DNA from: Paludibacteraceae bacterium
Lineage (GTDB): Bacteria; Bacteroidota; Bacteroidia; Bacteroidales; Paludibacteraceae
Length of the DNA stretch: 64,000 bases
Direction of reading: 5' to 3'
NCBI GenBank assembly: GCA_016937795.1
Contig: JAFGVV010000053.1
Span: 44,463 to 108,462 of the forward strand
The notes beneath the pieces were generated by a model that had not been told where the DNA came from, did not search any database, and saw only the letters and a list, made by a program, of their open reading frames with translations. The translations under genes and the position numbers were made by a program. Shown one piece after another: positions 44,375-51,335 of this stretch; positions within the stretch are counted from its first letter, which is position 1, and every line of letters begins with the position of its first letter.

Positions 44375-46276
44375 ATGGTCAGTTATCTTCAGGTCGAAAA
44401 TCTTACCAAATCGTTTGGCGACAATTTGCTTTTCGAAAAAATATCTTTCGGTATTTCCGATAATCAGCGGGTGGCGTTGATAGCCAAAAATGGCACAGGG
44501 AAAACCACCTTGCTTAATATTATTGCCGGAACTGAAGATTATCAGGAGGGCACAATTTCGTTTCGTCGCGATTTGCGTGTGGGTTATCTCGATCAGAATC
44601 CTGATTTTCCTAAGAACCTTTCGGTGATTGATGCCTGTTTGCAGTCGGACAATGAAGTGGTGCGCACCATTGCAGCTTACGAACATTGCATGGCTACCGG
44701 CGATCATGAGAAGCTTGATGAACTGATTGCACTGATGGATTTACACAAAGCCTGGGATTACGAAACGCGCATAAAGCAAATTCTTGGTAAATTGAAGATT
44801 ATAAATCTGGAACAGAAAATTTCGGAACTCTCGGGTGGACAGCTTAAACGTGTGGCGCTGGCTAATGTGCTGATTTCGGAGCCTGAACTTCTGATTCTCG
44901 ACGAGCCAACCAACCACCTCGACCTCGAAATGGTGGAGTGGCTCGAAGATTTTCTGAAACGTTCCAATATGTCATTACTTATGGTGACCCACGACCGGTA
45001 TTTTCTGGATCGTGTTTGTACCAACATTTTAGAAATTGATCATCAAGGTCTGTTTCAATACAATGGCAATTACTCTTATTACTTAGAAAAACGACAGGAG
45101 CGTATAGAGAATTGGAATGCCGAGAGCGAACGCACGGTTAATTTATATAAAAAAGAGCTTGAATGGATGCGTCGTCAACCACAGGCACGGGCTCACAAAG
45201 CCAAGTCGCGTCAGGAAAGCTTTTACGAAATTGAAGAACGCGCCAAACAACGTCGTAATAACGACAAAGTACAGCTCGACGTGAAAGCGAGTTATCTGGG
45301 TTCAAAAATTTTCGAAGCCAAATACATTTCCAAAGCTTATGGTGATCTGAAAATATTAGATAATTTTTACTACAATTTTGCCCGATACGAAAAAATGGGA
45401 ATTGTGGGTAAAAACGGAACCGGAAAATCGACCTTTCTTAAAATGTTGCTGGGCGAGGTGAAACCCGACAGTGGCTCGTTCGATATTGGCGAAACTGTGG
45501 TTTTTGGCTATTACAGTCAGGATGGACTGGCTTTTGACGAGCAGATTAAAGTGATTGATGTGGTGCGCGATATTGCCGAAGAAGTGCATTTGGGCAACGG
45601 TAAAAAAATGTCGGCTTCACAGTTTTTGCAGCATTTCCTGTTCACGCCCGAAACGCAGCACAACTATGTATATAAACTTAGCGGAGGCGAAAAACGTCGT
45701 TTGCACCTGTGCACTGTGCTGATGCGAAACCCGAATTTTCTGGTGCTCGACGAACCTACCAACGACCTCGATATTGTGACGCTCAATATTCTGGAAGATT
45801 ATCTGCAATCGTTCAAAGGCTGTGTCATTGTGGTAAGTCACGACCGCTACTTTATGGACAAAGTGGTCGATCATTTGCTTGTGTTTAAAGGCGATGCAGA
45901 ACTGAAAGATTTCCCCGGAAATTATACCGATTACCGCGATTGGACTGAGATTGAAAACGAAGAAAAACCCCTAACCACTAAAGGGGAACAAAAGAGCAAA
46001 GAGCAAAGAGCAAAGAACAAAGACCTGGAAAGTGGTGCTGGAGGTACAAACGCAAAGCCTGAAAAACGTAAACTTTCGTACAAAGAACAAAAGGAGCTGG
46101 AAGCCCTTGATGCTGAAATTCCTGCTCTTGAACAGGAAAAGGCGGATATTGAAGCCAGCCTGGCTTCAGGTCAACTGACTGCCGACGAAATTATGGCCGA
46201 TTCGCAGCGTCATGCACAGTTGCTCGAACTGATCGACGAAAAATCGATGCGTTGGTTAGAGCTGAGCGATATGTAG
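44375..46276 (+). CDS. ABC-F family ATPase (Uup-like)
   Basis: A 633-residue protein with two ABC cassettes and no membrane segments. Cassette 1 has AKNGTGKTT as Walker A (its first Gly replaced by Ala), LSGGQLKR and LLILDEPTNHLDLEMVEW. An ABC-F interdomain linker (about 240-310) is rich in Arg/Lys. Cassette 2 has GKNGTGKST, LSGGEKRR and LVLDEPTNDLD. The C-terminus (about 560-633) is a coiled coil typical of Uup. Residues of about 530-555 are a low-complexity linker derived from intergenic-type repeats (see findings). ABC-F proteins act on ribosomes. A TATCTTTG box is at 44331-44338. Confidence 0.93.
   Translation: MVSYLQVENLTKSFGDNLLFEKISFGISDNQRVALIAKNGTGKTTLLNIIAGTEDYQEGTISFRRDLRVGYLDQNPDFPKNLSVIDACLQSDNEVVRTIAAYEHCMATGDHEKLDELIALMDLHKAWDYETRIKQILGKLKIINLEQKISELSGGQLKRVALANVLISEPELLILDEPTNHLDLEMVEWLEDFLKRSNMSLLMVTHDRYFLDRVCTNILEIDHQGLFQYNGNYSYYLEKRQERIENWNAESERTVNLYKKELEWMRRQPQARAHKAKSRQESFYEIEERAKQRRNNDKVQLDVKASYLGSKIFEAKYISKAYGDLKILDNFYYNFARYEKMGIVGKNGTGKSTFLKMLLGEVKPDSGSFDIGETVVFGYYSQDGLAFDEQIKVIDVVRDIAEEVHLGNGKKMSASQFLQHFLFTPETQHNYVYKLSGGEKRRLHLCTVLMRNPNFLVLDEPTNDLDIVTLNILEDYLQSFKGCVIVVSHDRYFMDKVVDHLLVFKGDAELKDFPGNYTDYRDWTEIENEEKPLTTKGEQKSKEQRAKNKDLESGAGGTNAKPEKRKLSYKEQKELEALDAEIPALEQEKADIEASLASGQLTADEIMADSQRHAQLLELIDEKSMRWLELSDM
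45967..46022 (+). repeat. Intergenic-type repeats embedded in the ABC-F coding region
   Basis: A family D-like word, CCCCTAACCACTAAAGGGG, directly followed by four AAAGAGC/AAAGAAC units. Both are otherwise found between genes in this window. The reading frame is kept. Confidence 0.6.
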
Positions 46277-46310
46277 TAAAACACCCCCTGCCCCCAAAGG
46301 GGGGAAGTTG
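46277..46310. repeat. C-run/G-run palindrome after the ABC-F gene
   Basis: CACCCCCTGCCCCCAAAGGGG... directly after the stop. It resembles the family D core and may act as a terminator, though no T-run follows. Confidence 0.4.
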
Positions 46311-46355
46311 TATGTATATCAAAAGTTTCTGAAAAAAAGATGTTTTTTTATTCAA

Positions 46356-46517
46356 GTGGGTGTGTCAAAAGTATTTTTTTTTGAACGCAAATTACGCAAA
46401 TTCTCACAAATTATGCAATTTTAATATTCAATGTTCTGTTGAATAACAATAACTTATGATTTGTGAAGATTTGCGGTTTTTTGCGTAATTTGCGTTCAAC
46501 TTTTTTGAGACAACCTC
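46356..46517. repeat. Family B palindromic element, copy 2
   Basis: About 162 bp. Ends are GTGGGTGTGTCAAAAGTA and the complement of GAGGTTGTCTCAAAAAA. Inside are facing blocks TTGAACGCAAATTACGCAAA and TTGCGTAATTTGCGTTCAA around an AATTTTAATATTCAATG centre that matches copy 1. Confidence 0.75.
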
Positions 46518-46552
46518 TTGAATTGATGTCTTTTCAATGCTTCAGACAAATA

Positions 46553-46960
46553 TTAATCTTTTTTCTTCGAAAGTTTTAGTTCGATGATAAACGATACCAC
46601 AAGTCCGAGCCCGCCAAAAAGCAGTACAGATGCTCCGTAAATCACACCGACCATTTCGCGAATGTAATAATCGTTTGTGTTGGCATTGCCATAATAAAAG
46701 TAGCTGATAAAAAATCCGATCAACAAACCAAGTCCCACACCCAAAAGTAAGGATCCAACTTTCAGAGTACCAAAGGCTTTGTCGTCCGTAAACTTGAGCG
46801 GAAATGAAATTTTCGTGTTGAGAATTTCCGGATTGAGCTTTTCGCCGAGTTTCTCGATCAGTGCCATACGTTCTTTTTTACGGGCAAACAACTCGAATAA
46901 TTTATAAATGCCCAGGGTGATAATTCCCACCATAAGCGGAATACTAATGAAATCTAACAT
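46553..46960 (-). CDS. DUF6249-like small membrane protein
   Basis: A 135-residue protein from ATG 46960; the frame extends to 47062, but the extension is not protein-like. It has an N-terminal membrane helix (about 5-22), a charged helical stretch (ARKKERMALIEKLGEKLNP), a second helix pair (about 65-85 and 100-125) and a basic tail. This layout resembles DUF6249 proteins, which in Bacteroidota often lie beside an ECF sigma factor, as here (divergent, 573 bp away). Function unknown; a membrane-stress role is an inference. Confidence 0.65.
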   Translation of the reverse strand: MLDFISIPLMVGIITLGIYKLFELFARKKERMALIEKLGEKLNPEILNTKISFPLKFTDDKAFGTLKVGSLLLGVGLGLLIGFFISYFYYGNANTNDYYIREMVGVIYGASVLLFGGLGLVVSFIIELKLSKKKD

Positions 46961-47532
46961 AATACTTTGTTTTAAAATAAATATTTTCGTTCTTTGTAAT
47001 GTTTGACGTTGCTTGCTGAAAAATGTTACACCTTCAGTTTCTGATTTATTGTTTTTTTTCAATAAAATAATGCAACAACTTTACATGTTTAACCATTTAT
47101 TGAGTGGATATTAATTTATTGCCATAGGCGCTTAGACCGCGCAATGATATTAAATTATGTTTTGTCTGAATTGAAAATCGGCGTAGCCAAAGCCAATTAT
47201 AATATAGCCCTATGGCAACACCTTGGGTTAGAGATAAACAGACGGAATATGTGCCCTGTAAGGGCATTATCATTAATATTGATATATCATTTTGCCCTTA
47301 CAGGGCGGATGTCGGTTTTGCGATTTATAGACCCAAGGCGTTGTCATTGGGCTAAAATATATTGCCACTTCGTGGCGATTAGAGGGATAAGTCTGAAGTT
47401 GTCCCATAAAAAATGACTAAATACAATTTTAAAATCAACTATGATAGACATTTTTTTTAAATGCTGTTTGAATATTATTTTGAATTGTTGTAACAATTTT
47501 GGCTTCACTGCGTCAGATGACATATACGAAAT
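46961..47532. other. Long divergent intergenic region dominated by a nested palindrome
   Basis: Holds the family C element (47121-47385). The remaining sequence is AT-rich. Open frames across the palindrome (for example 47144-47416) are by-products of its base composition. No clear promoter of consensus type was found for the sigma factor. Confidence 0.5.
47121..47385. repeat. Family C nested palindromic element
   Basis: Outer arms CAACACCTTGGGTT (47216-47229) and GACCCAAGGCGTTG (47330-47343). Inner arms TGCCCTGTAAGGGCA (47252-47266) and TGCCCTTACAGGGC (47293-47306). GGCAATA/TATTGCC-like words lie on the outside. Similar intergenic blocks are common in Bacteroidota genomes. The element could fold as a long cruciform or transcript hairpin. 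Confidence 0.7.
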
Positions 47533-48093
47533 ATGGAAAGCAAAGACGAACAACTTACAATAAAACGAATACTCGAAGGGGAAACTGCTCTGTTCTCTCA
47601 TTTCGTAGAGCAATACAGCCATTCGGTTTATTCAATGATTGTTCGTATTGTGCAGTCGCGCGAAGATGCGGAAGAACTGTCTCAGGATGCATTCCTGAAA
47701 GCATTCAGCAAACTCGATACTTTTAAGGGCGATTGTTCGTTTTCTACCTGGCTTTTTCGGATTGCTTACAATACAGCCATTTCGTTTGTTCGTAAGAAAA
47801 AAGTAATTTTGCCTGCTATCGACGAAAGTATCATCGAAACAGTTTCCGATGAAGCGGTAGGTACTTTTTTCGACGAAGATGAAAACGAACGTCGGCTTCA
47901 GCAACTCGAAATTGCCATTGCGCAGCTTAATGCTGAAGAAAAAGCTTTGATCACACTGTTTTATCTCGAATCGAAGCGGGTAAATGAGTTGGCAATGGTG
48001 TTCGGGCTTACAACCGAAAATGTAAGGGTTAAACTTCACCGGACAAGAAAAAAGTTATTTGTTTTAATAAAGATGCAGGATGGAGAAAGATAA
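47533..48093 (+). CDS. RNA polymerase ECF sigma factor
   Basis: A 186-residue sigma-70 family protein of the extracytoplasmic-function type. Region 2 (about 20-90) has YSMIVRIVQSREDAEELSQDAFLKAFSKLDTFKGDCSFSTWLFRIAYNTAISFVRKKK. Region 4 (about 120-180) has LNAEEKALITLFYLESKRVNELAMVFGLTTENVRVKLHRTRKKL. It recruits RNA polymerase to a stress or surface regulon. The last five codons overlap the next gene (48080-48093), which strongly suggests translational coupling to a partner protein. Confidence 0.95.
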   Translation: MESKDEQLTIKRILEGETALFSHFVEQYSHSVYSMIVRIVQSREDAEELSQDAFLKAFSKLDTFKGDCSFSTWLFRIAYNTAISFVRKKKVILPAIDESIIETVSDEAVGTFFDEDENERRLQQLEIAIAQLNAEEKALITLFYLESKRVNELAMVFGLTTENVRVKLHRTRKKLFVLIKMQDGER

Positions 48094-48442
48094 ATTGATA
48101 AAACAGACCCTCAAATCGACACAATGGCCTCCGGTGTCGGTCGATTTTCAGTATAAAACCATGCAAAAGGTTTTTTTACTGGCCGAAAAGAAGCGCAAAA
48201 GAGCGTACATGCTCAATCTGGCGGGCATTTCGTTTGTGTCGCTTTTATTGGTGGCAGCCTGCATTTATATTCTGGAGGTATATTTTGCCTTTAGTTTTAC
48301 TTTGCCCGAGATTCACTTGACTTCATCATCGTTGTCGATTCTAATCTTTAGTTTTTATATTGCAGCGCTTGTGTTTCTGCTTATTGGCCTCGATGCTTTT
48401 ATGCGTCGCAGGTGGCAAATGCGAAACGGCAACCTGGAATAA
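48080..48442 (+). CDS. Small membrane protein overlapping the sigma factor, possible anti-sigma partner
   Basis: A 120-residue protein with about 45 cytoplasmic residues (MEKDKLIKQTLKSTQWPPVSVDFQYKTMQKVFLLAEKKRKR) and two membrane helices (about 46-66 and 85-105). Its gene overlaps the ECF sigma gene by 14 bp. The layout (short N-terminal cytosolic part, membrane anchors, coupling to a sigma gene) suits an anti-sigma regulator. However, I see no ZAS zinc motif or other known anti-sigma domain, so the role is inferred from context only. Confidence 0.65.
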   Translation: MEKDKLIKQTLKSTQWPPVSVDFQYKTMQKVFLLAEKKRKRAYMLNLAGISFVSLLLVAACIYILEVYFAFSFTLPEIHLTSSSLSILIFSFYIAALVFLLIGLDAFMRRRWQMRNGNLE

Positions 48443-48565
48443 TTTTGTTCTGAAATCAGAATTATTAAGCTTAGATTACAAATTTTACAGATGTTTGAGT
48501 TATTTTTGCGAACGATTCTATGTGTTTGACTTATTAAATACAGTTTTGTCTTGCAATATTCCAGC

Positions 48566-50482
48566 ATGAAGTATGTTTGTAGCATATTTTTTTCATTGAG
48601 CTTGTGGCTGAATATTTTAGCTGTTAATAATGTGCGCGATAGTCTCGAAAACCTGCTTTCATCCCAATCGGGCAACCAGCGCCTGCAAACTCTCCTACTT
48701 CTTTCTGATCATCTCACTTACGATGTGCCTGTGGATGCAGTGAAATATGCCACTGAAGCTATGCAACTTGCCGAATATCTTCGAACAGATAGTCTGAAAT
48801 TTAAAGCATTGAAAATTCGAGGCTATGCCAATGGCTATACCGGTAATTTGGGTGAGTCGATGCGCGATATGGACGATGGCCTCAGGTATTATATTTCACT
48901 TTCCGATTCGGTAAAAATGGCTGAAGCAATTAGCGATATTGGTTATCTTTTTCTTAATCAAGGTGTTTATGATAAAGCGCTTGCACATTATCAGCGTGCT
49001 CTGACCATTCGTGAAAAAATTGGGGATGCAAAAGGAATCGCTTATTCCCTGAATAATATTGGAACGCTTTACTGGAAACTTGGTAAAGCCGACGAGAGTT
49101 TGTTTTACCATTCGAAGGCTGTGGATTATTTCGAGAAAAACAATATGGAAGAGGAGCTTGGAATTATATATGCAAATTTTGGCGAAATATATCTGATAAA
49201 AGGAGATGATGAAAAGGCATTACAATACTTCGAACGTTCGTTAAGGCTTAACCATAAGCAAACTCATCGTGTATTCGAGGCCAATAATCTGAATAGTATT
49301 GGTAGAATATGGTTAAATAGGAAAAACACGCAAAAGGCAATTCGTATTTTCAGAAATGCTCTGGATATTCAAAAAGATGCGGGTGATAAGAATGGTATGG
49401 CGCTAACCAATTTTAATCTTGGGATTGTTTTTCGTCAGCTCAATCAGCCTGAAAATGCTATCAGGTATTTTGAAGAAGCTATAATGCTTGCCGAAATGGC
49501 ACAAGCCAACGAAGTTTTGATAAATTCTTTAAGTCAGATATCTGAAGTATATGGTGCCAAAGGAGATTATAAAAGTGCCTTTACATCCTTAAAACGTGGG
49601 AAATTGCTTAGCGATTCTATATTTAACATACAGAAAAACCAACAGATTGAGGAATTGAAAACCCGTTACGAAACCGAAAGGCACATTCTTGAAAATTCGA
49701 GCCTTAAAACTGCCAATTCGAAAAATTCGATTATTATCCGTCAGCAACGCTCGATGTTGACGATGATTGCTGTTCTTAGTCTGATGGTTTTGATAAGTAT
49801 CTGGCTTTTGCTTGAACGACGACGCTCACTCGATAAACTGCGTGCTGTGGAACTTGAGCAAAAATTGCTGCGAAGCCAAATGAATCCGCACTTTATATTT
49901 AATACACTTACTGCTATTCAGCGCAATATTCTTCAGAAAACAGTGCGCGAGGGTGTGAATCTTATTTCGTCGCTGGCCTCATTGATGCGACTAACGCTCG
50001 AAAACAGTTCCAACGAGTTTATTTCGTTTGCGAAGGAGATTCAATCGCTTGAACTTTATCTTGTGCTCCAACAACAACGCTTTTCAGATCAGTTTCGTTA
50101 TAGTATAGTGATAGATGCAAACATCGATGCAGAAAACATATTGATACCGCCTATGCTTGTGCAGCCTTTTGTCGAAAATGCCATCGATCATGGATTTGCA
50201 GGCATTAATTACGAAGGCGTTTTAAGAATCAGTTATCGACTCGAAAATGATTTGCTGCATTGCGAAGTGGAAGATAACGGAATTGGTTATCTTAAATGTG
50301 TGAAAATGAAGAGTCCTGAACATCATTCGTATGGCATTGATATTACGGGACAGCGAATTGATATTTTACGAAGAAAATATCGGTTAAAAGTAAGTGTAAG
50401 TATTGTTGATATATCAGACGATGTGAAAACAGGTACTCTGGTGAAAATTACCATGCCGCTGAAAAAAAATAGTGAAGTATGA
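48566..50482 (+). CDS. TPR-containing sensor histidine kinase (LytS/His_kinase family)
   Basis: A 638-residue protein from ATG 48566, with signal peptide-like N-terminus (1-19) and six or seven TPR units in the extracytoplasmic part (about 75-345), for example DKALAHYQRALTIREKIGD and KALQYFERSLRL. A coiled coil (355-395), one membrane helix (about 398-416) and the cytosolic kinase domain follow. The phospho-acceptor box is RSQMNPHFIFNTLTAIQ (His442). The ATP-binding N box is PFVENAIDHG (Asn538) and the G box is VEDNGIGY. It has a four-base overlap (50479-50482) with its response regulator gene. Confidence 0.93.
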   Translation: MKYVCSIFFSLSLWLNILAVNNVRDSLENLLSSQSGNQRLQTLLLLSDHLTYDVPVDAVKYATEAMQLAEYLRTDSLKFKALKIRGYANGYTGNLGESMRDMDDGLRYYISLSDSVKMAEAISDIGYLFLNQGVYDKALAHYQRALTIREKIGDAKGIAYSLNNIGTLYWKLGKADESLFYHSKAVDYFEKNNMEEELGIIYANFGEIYLIKGDDEKALQYFERSLRLNHKQTHRVFEANNLNSIGRIWLNRKNTQKAIRIFRNALDIQKDAGDKNGMALTNFNLGIVFRQLNQPENAIRYFEEAIMLAEMAQANEVLINSLSQISEVYGAKGDYKSAFTSLKRGKLLSDSIFNIQKNQQIEELKTRYETERHILENSSLKTANSKNSIIIRQQRSMLTMIAVLSLMVLISIWLLLERRRSLDKLRAVELEQKLLRSQMNPHFIFNTLTAIQRNILQKTVREGVNLISSLASLMRLTLENSSNEFISFAKEIQSLELYLVLQQQRFSDQFRYSIVIDANIDAENILIPPMLVQPFVENAIDHGFAGINYEGVLRISYRLENDLLHCEVEDNGIGYLKCVKMKSPEHHSYGIDITGQRIDILRRKYRLKVSVSIVDISDDVKTGTLVKITMPLKKNSEV

Positions 50483-51231
50483 CAAAACAAAGAATTCTTA
50501 TTGTGGATGATGAAGCTCCTGTCAGAGAATTGATAACTGGAGTGATTGAGAATTTCTGCGAATCGGCCGAAATAGTGGGAGTGGCCGATGGTGTACAGAG
50601 TGCTTTGGATGCAATACGGCTACTTAAACCAGATATTGTGCTGCTCGATGTCAATCTGGGTGATGGAACAGCCTTCGATTTGTTGTCAAAGATTGATCCG
50701 GTTAATTTCGCCATTATTTTTATTACAGCCTATGAAAAATATGCAGTCAGTGCGTTTAAATTTTCAGCTGTGGATTATATAATGAAGCCTGTAAATATCG
50801 ACGAACTTGTGGCCGCCATCCGGAAAGCTGCCGGAAAATCGGAGCAACAGGCACTGAATGCAAAGCTGAAAAACTTTTTCGATAATTTAAACAGTCATCC
50901 CGAGGATAAAAAGATAGTGCTGAAAACTGCTGAAAGCATCTTTATTGTGAAAGTGGTGGATATTATCCGTTGTGAAGCCGATCATAATTATAGTACATTT
51001 TATCTGCTAAATGGCAAAAAAGTGCTCGTGTCGAAAACGCTTAAAGATTATGAGGAAATGCTTTCCGATTTTTTCTTTTTTCGTACACATCAGTCGCATC
51101 TTATTAATATCAATCATATTGTAAGTTTCGAAAAGAACGATGGTGGATATCTTCGTATGGTCGATGGTAGTCAGGTGCCTGTGTCGAAACGTAAACGTGA
51201 GGAATTGCTCGAACTGTTTAATCAGATATAA
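50479..51231 (+). CDS. LytTR-family response regulator
   Basis: A 250-residue regulator. The receiver domain (1-120) has the acidic pair D10/D11, phospho-acceptor Asp57 (DIVLLDVNLGDG), Thr83 and Lys103 (IMKPVN). The C-terminal LytTR DNA-binding domain (about 150-248) has IIRCEADHNYSTFYLLNGKKVLVSKTLKDYEEML and FFRTHQSHLININHI. It is translated right after the TPR kinase and is certainly its partner. The adjacent adhesin-like gene, starting 105 bp downstream, is a plausible target. Confidence 0.96.
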   Translation: MTKQRILIVDDEAPVRELITGVIENFCESAEIVGVADGVQSALDAIRLLKPDIVLLDVNLGDGTAFDLLSKIDPVNFAIIFITAYEKYAVSAFKFSAVDYIMKPVNIDELVAAIRKAAGKSEQQALNAKLKNFFDNLNSHPEDKKIVLKTAESIFIVKVVDIIRCEADHNYSTFYLLNGKKVLVSKTLKDYEEMLSDFFFFRTHQSHLININHIVSFEKNDGGYLRMVDGSQVPVSKRKREELLELFNQI

Positions 51232-51335
51232 ATTATGCTTACCGAACAGACAATGAACACGCCCGAATATTCATTTGTCTGAGATATATAAATGGTTGGT
51301 TGTATCTTGCGTCACAAACATTAAAATCAACCATC

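Noticed and set aside
47144..47416. A 90-codon plus-strand open frame upstream of the sigma factor
   Set aside because: It spans the family C nested palindrome; its codons simply follow the inverted repeats and it has no protein-like features or promoter.
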